In this document: positions 1 through 7,891 of the stretch, one piece after another | Numbering within the stretch: the first letter of the stretch is position 1 | Layout of the letters: every line of letters starts with the position of its first letter | Source of the DNA: Romboutsia maritimum | GTDB lineage: Bacteria > Bacillota > Clostridia > Peptostreptococcales > Peptostreptococcaceae | Length of the DNA stretch: 64,000 bases | NCBI RefSeq assembly: GCF_002251085.2 | Contig: NZ_NOJZ02000007.1 | Location: forward strand, 59,310-123,309 | Direction of reading: 5' to 3' | Notes under the pieces: model-generated | Database searches by the model: none | Seen by the model: only the letters and a program-made list of their open reading frames with translations | Told to the model about the DNA's origin: nothing | Made by a program: the position numbers and the translations under genes

Positions 1-596
1 AAAGTTACTACTGTATAAATCATGACTGCTGTATCAAATCTTAGATGTCCATATGTAAGTGCTACATTTCCAAGACCTCCTGCACCTACTGCCCCAGCCA
101 TTGCAGTATATCCAAGTATTGATATTATAGAAAGTGTAATCCCAGATATAATAGATGGCATAGCCTCTTTTATCATCACTTTAAATATTATTTGTTTCTT
201 TGTTGCACCAAATGATTTTGCTGCTTCTACTAATCCCTTATCAACTTCATTTAACGCACTTTCTATTATTCTTGCTATAAATGGTGCAGACCCAATAGTT
301 ATAGGTACCACTGCTGCATTCTCTCCAATACTAGTTCCTACTATTAATCTTGTTATTGGTATTAATGCTACTATAAGTATCATAAATGGAAAACTTCTTA
401 ATGTGTTTACTATAAAATCTAAAATTTTATATATTGTTTTATTAGGTTTTAACCCATCTTGTTTAGTTACAACTAATATGATTGCAACTATAATACCTAC
501 TACTGTTGCAATTATTGTAGGAACTATTATCATATACATAGTTTGTAGCAATGCTTTTAGTAAAATATTATTTATATATTCACTTAAACTAGTCAT
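1..596 (-). CDS. metI: Methionine ABC transporter permease MetI (3' end outside window)
   Basis: Inner-membrane permease of the MetNIQ importer for methionine. The reverse-strand reading from the ATG at 596 gives about 198 residues of a hydrophobic protein with the BPD-transporter EAA loop (VEAAKSFGATKKQIIFKVMI) that docks on the ATPase, and an AGAVGAGGLG segment typical of MetI. The start overlaps the metN stop by 8 bases (ATGACTAG), so translation is probably coupled. The gene runs off the left edge, so the C-terminus and any metQ are not visible. The long ORF on the opposite strand is a shadow. Family assignment is firm from the sequence and the metN neighbour; control by the upstream S-box is inferred. 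Confidence 0.93.
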   Translation of the reverse strand, partial: MTSLSEYINNILLKALLQTMYMIIVPTIIATVVGIIVAIILVVTKQDGLKPNKTIYKILDFIVNTLRSFPFMILIVALIPITRLIVGTSIGENAAVVPITIGSAPFIARIIESALNEVDKGLVEAAKSFGATKKQIIFKVMIKEAMPSIISGITLSIISILGYTAMAGAVGAGGLGNVALTYGHLRFDTAVMIYTVVT

Positions 597-1554
597 TTAT
601 TATCTCCTCCCATCTTATTTTTTCTTTATCAAGATATTGTCTTACATCATCTCCATTATTTGCTGGTACATTTATTATTAAAGAACCTAATATGTTTTTT
701 CTGAATTTTTCCAATCTTCCGAAAATTATTGAGAAATTTATGTCTAAATCTCTAGCCATCTTGGTTATAATAGTGTCATTTGAAATTTCTTTTGGAAATA
801 GTATTTTTATATTTATACCTTTTGGCAATACTATATTTTCTTCTCCTACTAACGCTCTAAGTCCATTTCTATTGTGAAGAAAAACTTCTTCTGTATCATC
901 TATCTCTAAAACCTTTCCACCTTCCATTATGGCTACCCTTGTGCATATTTGCTTTATAACTTCCATTTGATGAGTTACTATAACTATTGTTATCCCTAAC
1001 TTATTATTTATATCTTGTAATAAATTTAATATTGATTTAGTTGTATTTGGATCTAATGCTGATGTTGCTTCATCGCAAAGAATCACTTTAGGATTTAATG
1101 CCAATGCTCTTGCTATTGCAACTCTTTGCTTTTGACCTCCACTTAAATTTCTAGGTTTTTCATTTCTTTTATTACTTATTCCTACTAGGTCTAATAATTC
1201 CAAAACTCTCCTTTTAATTTCATCCTTAGAATACTTAAAACATTCTAAAGGTAATGCAATATTTTCAAATACTGTCTTTCTTTCAAGTAAAGAAAATTGT
1301 TGAAATATCATTCCTAAATCTTTTCTAAGTTCTCTTAATTCTTTTTCATTTAAGTTTTTTACATTTTTATTATTCACTAAAATTTCACCATTTTTATAAT
1401 CTTCTAATCTATTTATACATCTAAGTAATGTGGATTTTCCTGCTCCACTATGACCTATAATTCCAAATATCTCTCCAGATTTTATAGTCATACTTACATC
1501 ATCTAATACCTTTATATCTTGATAGTATTTGTCAATATTTTTTATCTCAATCAT
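589..1554 (-). CDS. metN: Methionine ABC transporter ATP-binding protein MetN
   Basis: ATPase that drives methionine uptake through MetI. The 321-residue protein has Walker A GHSGAGKST near residue 34, signature LSGGQKQRVAIARA, Walker B VILCDEATSAL and the H-loop VTHQ. The C-terminal 80 residues match the NIL/ACT-like domain that lets cytoplasmic methionine inhibit transport in this family. It starts with ATG after a GGGGGG-type ribosome binding site and is preceded by a SAM-I riboswitch with a terminator, so transcription should fall when S-adenosylmethionine is abundant. It is the first visible gene of the operon and overlaps metI. Confidence 0.95.
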   Translation of the reverse strand: MIEIKNIDKYYQDIKVLDDVSMTIKSGEIFGIIGHSGAGKSTLLRCINRLEDYKNGEILVNNKNVKNLNEKELRELRKDLGMIFQQFSLLERKTVFENIALPLECFKYSKDEIKRRVLELLDLVGISNKRNEKPRNLSGGQKQRVAIARALALNPKVILCDEATSALDPNTTKSILNLLQDINNKLGITIVIVTHQMEVIKQICTRVAIMEGGKVLEIDDTEEVFLHNRNGLRALVGEENIVLPKGINIKILFPKEISNDTIITKMARDLDINFSIIFGRLEKFRKNILGSLIINVPANNGDDVRQYLDKEKIRWEEIIND

Positions 1555-1595
1555 ACTAATCCCCCCTATTCAATTGATAAGCTTAACAAATTAAA

Positions 1596-1632
1596 ATTAA
1601 TAAAAGCCTGAGTATAAACTCAGGCTTTTTAG
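1596..1632 (-). terminator. Intrinsic terminator of the S-box expression platform
   Basis: On the minus strand an 11-12 bp stem with arms AAGCCTGAGT and ACTCAGGCTT closes a 4-base loop and is followed by TTTTATTAATTTT. It lies between the SAM aptamer and metN, the position expected for a transcription-terminating riboswitch platform. Confidence 0.85.
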
Positions 1633-1639
1633 GCAATTT

Positions 1640-1750
1640 ATACTCATCTTTCAACTTTTATAAGTTGCTGGATTTAGCACCATGTATATAAATATATACT
1701 GGTTGCCGGGTTTCATAGGGCCAGTCCCTCCGCCTCTCTTGATAAGACTA
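1640..1750 (-). promoter_or_regulatory. SAM-I (S-box) riboswitch aptamer
   Basis: The minus-strand RNA contains the conserved S-box landmarks in order: CTTATCAAGAG at the 5' side, AGAGGCGGAGGGACTGGCCC, then GAAACCCGGCAACC, TGGTGCTAAATCCAGC, and the 3' closing AGATGAG. This order is diagnostic of the SAM-I aptamer. A terminator follows directly and metN begins about 85 bases after the aptamer, so S-adenosylmethionine binding is expected to stop transcription of metNI. Confidence 0.95.
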
Positions 1751-1833
1751 TATTCAATTTTATTATTTATTTGTTAATATATTTAAATACTATATTATTT
1801 GGATATATATGTCAACAGTTTTTTATTTTAATA

Positions 1834-2433
1834 TTATTTTTTATTAGTATCCTTTATCCCTAATTTATTTTTAATATCATTTAGTATTTTATTAAATCCA
1901 TTCTCTGTTTCATTTTCAATTTTAGTTGTATCATTTACTAATTTTATAAATTCATCCTTTGGTTTTTTCATTGCATCATCTGGTAATTGATCTAATTTTT
2001 TAATTTTTTCATCTAAATTTTTAATCAATTTTTCACCTTCTGAAATTAACTCATCATTTGTTTTCTTTAACTCTTTGTCGTCAGTTTTAACATCCTTTTT
2101 TAATGAATCTATAAATGATTGTATTTTTTGTTTACTATCTTGGTAGGCAACTTTTAAATCTGATACATATTTTTCATTACCAGGATATTTTTCAGTTTCA
2201 TAAGTCTTTTTTATAGATTCTATATCATTATATTTATTATAATCAGGTAAGTTTACTAAATAATCATTATAATATTTTGAAAAATTAGTTGAATACTCAT
2301 CATTAGGTCTTGCATTTTCCTCTTGAACTGTATTTTTAGGAACTTCTTTTTGAGTTTTTTCTTTATTACACCCTACTACTCCTATTGTTAATGCTAAAGC
2401 TAAACCTATTGTTACTATCTTATTTTTATTCAT
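1834..2433 (-). CDS. Putative lipoprotein of unknown function (paralogue 1)
   Basis: A 199-residue protein with a lipoprotein signal: basic MNKNK, a hydrophobic stretch and lipobox VVGC with the acylated Cys near residue 22. The mature part is highly charged, rich in Lys, Asp and Glu, and predicted helical or coiled-coil from residue 80 on. Start ATG follows AGGAGGGGTAATA. It shares layout and local similarity (NDELISEGEKLIKNLD here, NNELFEESQKLVKDID in the next gene) with the lipoprotein at 2470-3114, so the two look like tandem duplicates. I do not recognise the family. A role at the outer face of the membrane is inferred from the lipobox only. Confidence 0.75.
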   Translation of the reverse strand: MNKNKIVTIGLALALTIGVVGCNKEKTQKEVPKNTVQEENARPNDEYSTNFSKYYNDYLVNLPDYNKYNDIESIKKTYETEKYPGNEKYVSDLKVAYQDSKQKIQSFIDSLKKDVKTDDKELKKTNDELISEGEKLIKNLDEKIKKLDQLPDDAMKKPKDEFIKLVNDTTKIENETENGFNKILNDIKNKLGIKDTNKK

Positions 2434-2469
2434 TATTACCCCTCCTAAATTATGTGTATTAATAATTTA

Positions 2470-3114
2470 TTATTTTTGTAAATCTATACCTAAATAATCT
2501 TCTATCTTTTGTAGTTTTTCATCAAATTTATTAGTAAATAAATCTTCTTTGATTAAAGTTTCATTTAAATAATCTAAGATTTCTTTTATTGGTTTAGTCA
2601 ATATATCTTTATCTACTTTGTCTATTGCTAATTTTTGATTATCAATATCTTTAACTAACTTTTGAGATTCTTCAAATAATTCATTATTTAAATTGCTTAA
2701 TTTTTCATCTTCTATTTTTAGATTTGAAATGGTTTTTGAAAATTCATTAATATTAGATTTACTTTCATCTAATATTAATTTAAAATCTTCAACAAATTTA
2801 TTAATATCTTTTTGACTATTATTTGATAATAAATTTTCTAAATCATCATATTCCTTTATATCTAGTGGTTGAATATATTTATCATAGCTTTTTGTAAGTA
2901 ATTCTTTATATTCATCCTTATTCATACCCTTGTTATTATCTTGTTTTTGATCTTGAATTTGATTTTTCTTTTCATTTTGTTGTGTTTTATTTTCGTTAGT
3001 TGAATTATTACATCCTGTCATACTTATTAAAAATATCGTTACAAAAAAAATTGATAGTATTTTATTTAGTTTCAATTTATATCTGCTACTCAAAATATGG
3101 TCAAATGTATCCAT
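2470..3114 (-). CDS. Putative lipoprotein of unknown function (paralogue 2), separated from its RBS by an IS
   Basis: 214 residues with an unusually long n-region, a hydrophobic core and lipobox MTGC near residue 35. The rest is charged and helical, like the adjacent paralogue. The ATG at 3114-3112 has no ribosome binding site because the IS607-type element ends there. Joining the sequence across the element restores AAAGGAGG, 8 bases, then ATG GAT ACA, a perfectly spaced start. The reading frame itself is intact. Expression now depends on the element or on a weak internal start such as the TTG 14 codons in. Function unknown. Confidence 0.65.
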   Translation of the reverse strand: MDTFDHILSSRYKLKLNKILSIFFVTIFLISMTGCNNSTNENKTQQNEKKNQIQDQKQDNNKGMNKDEYKELLTKSYDKYIQPLDIKEYDDLENLLSNNSQKDINKFVEDFKLILDESKSNINEFSKTISNLKIEDEKLSNLNNELFEESQKLVKDIDNQKLAIDKVDKDILTKPIKEILDYLNETLIKEDLFTNKFDEKLQKIEDYLGIDLQK

Positions 3115-3115
3115 A

Positions 3116-3260
3116 TCGAGATTATTTCTGCTTCACAGAACCTCGCCTTGCCTAAGCTACTACGATTTGGTATAGTTCTTTACAAACGTAAATTCCGAAG
3201 TTAGCCCTCCGTACATATATAAGTGCTTTTTCAGTTAAGCTATCTTATATTTTTTAGCAT
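3116..3260 (-). ncRNA. Probable TnpB omega-RNA region at the element right end
   Basis: TnpB nucleases of IS605/IS607 elements use an RNA whose scaffold comes from the 3' end of tnpB and the adjacent element end, with the guide read from flanking DNA. Here about 120 bases separate the tnpB stop from the element end. They are less A/T-rich than their surroundings and foldable: GGAGGGCTAACTTCGG, GCTTAGGCAAGGCG, and a terminal CGAG...CTCG stem enclosing TTCTG-TGAAG-CAGAA. The guide would begin at the lipoprotein start codon. Location follows family knowledge; limits are approximate. Confidence 0.5.
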
Positions 3261-4416
3261 TTTTAAGGTTATAACTTGCATTTAAATCTCTATCAATTAC
3301 AAGATTACACTTTTCATTAGGACACTTATATATCCTATCTTTTAGTTTTAAATCCTTTTTAACCTCTTTACAGTTACTACAAGTTTTACTTGATGGATAA
3401 AATCTATCAACTATCCTAAGTTCTATATTATTTTGTTTACACTTAGAAGTTAGCTTAGTTCTAAACTCAAAGAATTTTTGACTTGCAATAGCTTTAGATA
3501 AATGCTTATTTTTCATCATATTAGAAATTGCTAAATCTTCAATAGTAACATAGCTTGGTTTTTGCTCTATTATTGAAGATACAGTTTTATTAATATAATC
3601 AGTTCTTATATCAGTTAATCTCTGATGAAGTTTTTGTACTTTGACTATTTGCTTTTGAATATTTTGACGAGTAGCTACTCCTTCTTTTATATTTTTATTT
3701 CTAACTTTTAAACTCTCATATTTCCTTGAAAGTTTTCTTTGTTCTCTTTTTAACTTCTTTTCAACTTTTTTAACTATTGAAGTTTTATTTATATTTTTAA
3801 ATTTATTTCCATCTGAACATATTGCAAAATCTTTAATGCCAAGGTCAATCCCTATACCTTCATTTGCAGGTTTAGGGATTTCTATATCATTTTCTTCAAC
3901 TAATATTGAAACATAGTATCTATTTGATTTTTGACTTACTGTCCCACTTTTAACTGTCGAGTTAGTCGGTATATATCCAAACTCTTTAAGCCTTATCCAA
4001 CCAAAAGTAGGTATCTTAACCCTATGTCTTTCTAAAGTCCAATCAGTTTTATTATTCTTAGGAAAATATGCTTTTACATCTTTATTTTTCTTTTTCTTGA
4101 ACTTAGGAAAACCTCTCTTACCATTAAAGAACTCTTTAAAAGCTTTATCTCCATTCATAATGGCTTGTTTAGTAGCTTTAGAAGATACCTCTTTGATCCA
4201 TTTCATATCTTGATTGTTAGGTATATATTCGTTATTTAACCATTTAGAAAAATCCATACCACTTACAAATTTTCCTTCTCTTTCATAAACATCTTTGTTA
4301 CGAGCGATGTAAAAGTTGTATATAAATCTACTCACACCAATAGTTTGATGTATTTTATGTTTTTGCTCTTGAGTAGGATTAATTTCTATCTTGTATGCTC
4401 TTTTCAACTTCTTCAT
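3235..4416 (-). CDS. tnpB: TnpB, RNA-guided RuvC-like nuclease of the IS607 element
   Basis: 393 residues, full length for TnpB. The RuvC-like motifs are intact: GIDLGIKDFA near residue 188, the Glu in TIEDLA near 300, and DRDLNAS near the C-terminus. The zinc-finger cysteines CSNC and CPNEKC lie just before the last motif. TnpB proteins are omega-RNA-guided DNA nucleases that favour retention of their element. The gene overlaps tnpA by 38 bases. The annotated ATG touches the AGAGAGG sequence, so an in-frame TTG three codons on, giving MKRAYKIEI, may be the true start. No lesion is seen, so the nuclease may be active. Confidence 0.9.
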   Translation of the reverse strand: MKKLKRAYKIEINPTQEQKHKIHQTIGVSRFIYNFYIARNKDVYEREGKFVSGMDFSKWLNNEYIPNNQDMKWIKEVSSKATKQAIMNGDKAFKEFFNGKRGFPKFKKKKNKDVKAYFPKNNKTDWTLERHRVKIPTFGWIRLKEFGYIPTNSTVKSGTVSQKSNRYYVSILVEENDIEIPKPANEGIGIDLGIKDFAICSDGNKFKNINKTSIVKKVEKKLKREQRKLSRKYESLKVRNKNIKEGVATRQNIQKQIVKVQKLHQRLTDIRTDYINKTVSSIIEQKPSYVTIEDLAISNMMKNKHLSKAIASQKFFEFRTKLTSKCKQNNIELRIVDRFYPSSKTCSNCKEVKKDLKLKDRIYKCPNEKCNLVIDRDLNASYNLKNAKKYKIA

Positions 4417-5008
4417 CCTCTCTAATCTTTTTCTTATACTTTCTTAGCCCATATATCCTGCAACTAAATACATTTATAATTGAAATTATATCTTGAACTA
4501 ACTCTTCTTGTGGAGAAAGACTTTCATTATTAACAACTATTATATTTACATTAAATTTAGCTAAGAATCTTTCAAACCACTCATAACCAAATCGAATAAA
4601 TCTATCTTTATGAGTTACGATAATAGTATTTACTTCATTAGTCATACAGCTATCAATTAATTTATTCCATTTTTTACGGTTATAATTCAACCCACTTCCA
4701 TAATCCTCAATAACTTCATCTACTATGATACCTTTAGCATTGGCATATTGCCTAAGAAAATCTACTTGATTTTTTAAATCATATTTTTGATTAGAAGTTG
4801 AAACTCTTGTATAAATGATAGTTTTTCTATCATTTGTTTCTTTATGAATACCTTTGTATTCAAGATATTGTTCATAAGTGTAATATCTTCTATTTGTAGG
4901 AGTTCTAAATGCTTTTAATTTTCCCTCAACATCCCAACGTTGTAAAGTTCTAACCGAAATATTTATTAACTCTGCAAATTCCTTTGGTTTGTAGTTATTA
5001 TTATTAAT
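4379..5008 (-). CDS. tnpA: IS607-type TnpA serine recombinase, apparent ATT start
   Basis: Reading upstream of the TTG at 4690 in the same frame shows an uninterrupted MerR-like N-terminal domain (NNNYKPKEFAELINISVRTL) and then the resolvase domain with nucleophile Ser in YTRVST. The whole protein is about 209 residues, normal for IS607 TnpA. The first stop upstream is TGA at 5017-5015, and the N-terminal domain holds no ATG, GTG or TTG. A good AGAGGTG lies 7 bases before an ATT codon at 5008. Either ATT is used, giving low expression, or a start codon has mutated. It catalyses excision and insertion; the C-terminus overlaps tnpB. Confidence 0.8.
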   Translation of the reverse strand: MNNNNYKPKEFAELINISVRTLQRWDVEGKLKAFRTPTNRRYYTYEQYLEYKGIHKETNDRKTIIYTRVSTSNQKYDLKNQVDFLRQYANAKGIIVDEVIEDYGSGLNYNRKKWNKLIDSCMTNEVNTIIVTHKDRFIRFGYEWFERFLAKFNVNIIVVNNESLSPQEELVQDIISIINVFSCRIYGLRKYKKKIREDEEVEKSIQDRN

Positions 5009-5223
5009 ATATAATCACCTCTTGACTATACATTACTACAAATAACTATATTCGTTTATGTTTTTGCTAACTAAATTATTCCTCCTTTCAAAAAATATTT
5101 ATCACCTGTATTATGTTTTGTAAATTTTTAATATTTATTTACATAATTTATAATATTTTTTAGTATTTTTGTTTTTTATTTTTTTAATAGGAAAAAATTA
5201 TATATATATTTAAATTTTCATCA

Positions 5224-5278
5224 TTGATATTGATTATCATTTGTTGTATAATTATTTTAATATTGATTATTATTTTCA
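5224..5278 (+). promoter_or_regulatory. Promoter with two Fur-box-like sites
   Basis: A consensus promoter, TTGATA (5224-5229), 17-base spacer, TATAAT (5247-5252), is overlapped by TGATATTGATTATCA at 5225-5239. This matches the 7-1-7 Fur box TGATAATNATTATCA at all but one position. A second site, TGATTATTATTTTCA at 5264-5278, matches at all but two and lies between the likely transcription start and the ribosome binding site. Binding of iron-loaded Fur would block the downstream gene. The lipoprotein pair also diverges from this region and might share the control. Confidence 0.7.
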
Positions 5279-5295
5279 ATTAAGGAGTGTATTTT

Positions 5296-5898
5296 ATGAA
5301 ATGTTGTAAATCATATTGTTGTAAAAACAAAATTAATTCATCATATATAAAATGGCTTGTAGAATTATTAGCTCCTGTGCTAATGGGTTCCAAACCAGCT
5401 GAAATAATAAGTATTCCTAACTATGACTTAAATAAAGAAAACAAACTATATGAAATTTCTAAATATTTTAGTGAATGTAAAAAAATAAATTTTTTTATTA
5501 TAGATAAGAAAAATAAAAATATAAAAATTTTATTTGTAAATAAAATTGCTTTAGAAAAAACATTAAAATGTAAAAAATCTCTAAATTTTTTAAAGTTTTT
5601 AGGTTATCCAATTGAAATAAATGTTGATTTATATATTTCTTATCTTATAGATAAATTAAATACAGAAATTTTTCCAGATGAAATTGGTATATTTTTAGGA
5701 TATCCTATTAAAGATGTTGTTGGTTTTATGGGCTATGGAAATGAAAAATCTTATAATACAAAATATTGGAGAGTTTACGGAGATCCAAAACCTTCAGAGG
5801 ATATTTTTTCTAAATTTTTATATCATAGAGAAAAAATGAGAAATTTACTTAATTTTCATTCTATAGAAGAAATTTTAGATAATTTAGATGCAGTTTAA
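5296..5898 (+). CDS. DUF3793 family protein, probably iron-regulated
   Basis: 200 residues from the ATG at 5296, chosen because AAGGAG lies 8 bases upstream; the GTG at 5287 overlaps that site. The protein is soluble, opens with a cysteine cluster (MKCCKSYCCKNK) and carries the DUF3793 signatures EIGIFLGYPIKDVVGFMGYG and YWRVYGDP. The biochemical role of DUF3793 is not established. The promoter carries Fur-box-like sequences, so iron limitation should induce it. A role in iron or flavodoxin-related metabolism is inference only. The gene ends at a nested hairpin shared with the convergent bceB homologue. Confidence 0.8.
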   Translation: MKCCKSYCCKNKINSSYIKWLVELLAPVLMGSKPAEIISIPNYDLNKENKLYEISKYFSECKKINFFIIDKKNKNIKILFVNKIALEKTLKCKKSLNFLKFLGYPIEINVDLYISYLIDKLNTEIFPDEIGIFLGYPIKDVVGFMGYGNEKSYNTKYWRVYGDPKPSEDIFSKFLYHREKMRNLLNFHSIEEILDNLDAV

Positions 5899-5902
5899 CA
5901 AT

Positions 5903-5985
5903 AAATAACCTACAACTTGGGATGAAAATAAGTTCTGTTTACAGATGCCTGTAGAACTATATTTCATCCCTTCACTAGGTTATTT
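5903..5985. terminator. Nested three-stem hairpin, bidirectional terminator
   Basis: Between convergent genes. Outer arms AAATAACCTA (5903-5912) and TAGGTTATTT (5976-5985). Middle arms GGGATGAAAATA (5919-5930) and TATTTCATCCC (5960-5970). Inner arms AGTTCT (5931-5936) and AGAACT (5953-5958). The outer arm ends in a T run on the plus strand. It is much larger than an ordinary terminator. Confidence 0.65.
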
Positions 5986-6004
5986 TATAAAATTTTTATA
6001 TTTT

Positions 6005-7891
6005 TTACTTAGTTATTTCTATATATTTTCTAGCTGTTATAAAATAATACATTAAATATATTATTGAGAAAGTACCTATACATTTTATTACTGATGAATA
6101 GCTCTCTATATTAAAAGTATCCTTAACTAGATGTCCAGCTACTATACTATGAATAATCCCTATAATTATTGGTAATAAGAAATATATTCCCACTTGTTTA
6201 AATATTACTTTATTTATATATTCTTGACTTGTTCCTATTTTTCTTAATGTATCAAATCTAACTTTATCTTTATTTGCATCTGATATACATTTAAAATACA
6301 TTATACTTCCCAAAGATATCATAAACACTAACCCTAAGAAAATACCTATAAAGTATACAGAATTTATAAAATCAAATTTATGTTTATCAAATGTGTCTAC
6401 ACTGTGTAACTTCATGTCTGAGTTATCTTTTACATACTTTGAAATTTGTGAAGTATTTTCAAAGTTTTTTAGTGTTATTCCTTTATAGTTTAATACATTA
6501 ACATCTTTTATATTTTCTAAGAAATACTTATAATCATTATCACTAACTATTAAAAGTGATTCTTTTTGATTTCCCATAATTGATGATGCAAAATAATCTT
6601 TTAATTTTATTTCTTTTCCTGCTATTTTTTCATCTAAGTTTATACCCGATGCATTAAGCATATTTTTAGGAGGGATAATAAAGCCTTCTCCATCTTTAGG
6701 CTTATTTTTTAATAGTCTTTTTTCATTATCAATACTTTTATGTTTCATAATATATTCAATATCTGAGTATCTAACTATATTTAATTTATCTAAATAATCA
6801 CTTATTTTAGATTTTGTCTTGTAATCAATTAAATCTATATTTACTTTAAAATCTACTTCTTCTTTACTTAAACTTATAGCTTTATTTACTATTTTATCGT
6901 CATTTTCTCCTCTACTCATATAATATATGCTATATGGAAATTCATCATTATATGTATTATCAAATAAAGTTTTCATTCCAAATGCTACTATTACACTTGT
7001 TAAACAGCAAGTTATAAGAACAGTAACTTGACCTAATACTTTATTACTATCTTTTATTCTAAAAATAACATTATTATAACTTACTATATTTGTATTTTTA
7101 TATAGTATTTTCTTATTTTTTATTATTTTACTCATAATAAATGTAAAAAATCCTTTAAATAAAAATGCTGTTCCTATTATTACTGATAATACTGCTATTA
7201 TTATTGCTATCATAAAGTTAATACCTAAATCTCTAAAATAAATTGTTGATATATATCCTCCCAAAATTATTACTAATCCTAATATCCCTTGAATTGTTTT
7301 ATTCTTAGTTGATACATTTTGGTACATATTAGTAGCATTTAATAATTTTGTAATATCAGTTCTTACTAAAAGTATGTATTCCTTTATAAATACTAGTACT
7401 AATATTCCTAAAAACATAAAAGATGTAGCTATTATAGCATGTGTTGATATTTCAAATTTAATTATATTACTTTTATTAGCTAACTTAACAAGTGTCATTA
7501 AAAACATTTTATTTACAGCGATTCCCCCTATTATACCTATAATCAATGATATAATTCCTGTAAATAAACCTTCTTGAGCAAATAACAATGCTATTTTATT
7601 ATTTTCAATACCCATAAATGTATATATCCCAAATTCTTTTTTTCTTTGCTCTATAAAAAAGCTACTTGAGTAAGATATAAAGAAAATAAAAAATAAAAAT
7701 AATACCATAGCACATAAACCTGATATAACTGAAATCGTGTTAAAATCTTGTATTGACTTAAATTGTTCACTATATCCAAGAGTTGCAAAATTATAAAAAA
7801 CTATAACTGAAAAAACCATTGAAAATATATACATTCCATAGTTTTTTAAATTTTGTCTTAAGTTCATCATTGATAACTTAAGAAAGCTCAT
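6005..7891 (-). CDS. BceB-type ABC transporter permease (FtsX family)
   Basis: 628 residues with the BceB/FtsX layout: an N-terminal membrane segment, three segments by residue 175, a further cluster near 200-300, a large extracytoplasmic domain at about 310-510 and a C-terminal trio of membrane helices. These permeases bind antimicrobial peptides such as bacitracin or lantibiotics with their lipid II-type targets, free the target, and signal to a partner histidine kinase. It overlaps the ATPase gene by 14 bases and lies in the order RR-HK-ATPase-permease, all on one strand. The inducing peptide cannot be read from sequence. Confidence 0.88.
   Translation of the reverse strand: MSFLKLSMMNLRQNLKNYGMYIFSMVFSVIVFYNFATLGYSEQFKSIQDFNTISVISGLCAMVLFLFFIFFISYSSSFFIEQRKKEFGIYTFMGIENNKIALLFAQEGLFTGIISLIIGIIGGIAVNKMFLMTLVKLANKSNIIKFEISTHAIIATSFMFLGILVLVFIKEYILLVRTDITKLLNATNMYQNVSTKNKTIQGILGLVIILGGYISTIYFRDLGINFMIAIIIAVLSVIIGTAFLFKGFFTFIMSKIIKNKKILYKNTNIVSYNNVIFRIKDSNKVLGQVTVLITCCLTSVIVAFGMKTLFDNTYNDEFPYSIYYMSRGENDDKIVNKAISLSKEEVDFKVNIDLIDYKTKSKISDYLDKLNIVRYSDIEYIMKHKSIDNEKRLLKNKPKDGEGFIIPPKNMLNASGINLDEKIAGKEIKLKDYFASSIMGNQKESLLIVSDNDYKYFLENIKDVNVLNYKGITLKNFENTSQISKYVKDNSDMKLHSVDTFDKHKFDFINSVYFIGIFLGLVFMISLGSIMYFKCISDANKDKVRFDTLRKIGTSQEYINKVIFKQVGIYFLLPIIIGIIHSIVAGHLVKDTFNIESYSSVIKCIGTFSIIYLMYYFITARKYIEITK

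Larger units (their letters stand above)
3114..5071 (-). mobile_element. IS607-family insertion sequence, about 1.96 kb
   Basis: Contains an IS607-type serine recombinase gene (tnpA) overlapping tnpB, the order typical of the family, flanked by non-coding ends. Boundaries are inferred by reconstruction: the left flank ends AATAATTTA (5080-5072) and the right flank begins TGGATAC (3113-3107), and fusing them recreates an intact start region for the lipoprotein. No terminal inverted repeats or target duplication are visible, as expected for serine-recombinase IS607 elements. End coordinates are uncertain by a few bases because the crossover dinucleotide may be shared between element and target. 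Confidence 0.75.

Noticed and set aside
22..681. Long plus-strand frame with apparent membrane character
   Set aside because: It is the antisense of metI and the metN end; the minus-strand reading has clear MetI motifs and a coupled start.
4379..4690. 103-residue recombinase fragment as a complete gene
   Set aside because: The same frame continues upstream without a stop to a full MerR-like domain, so this is only the C-terminal half of TnpA.
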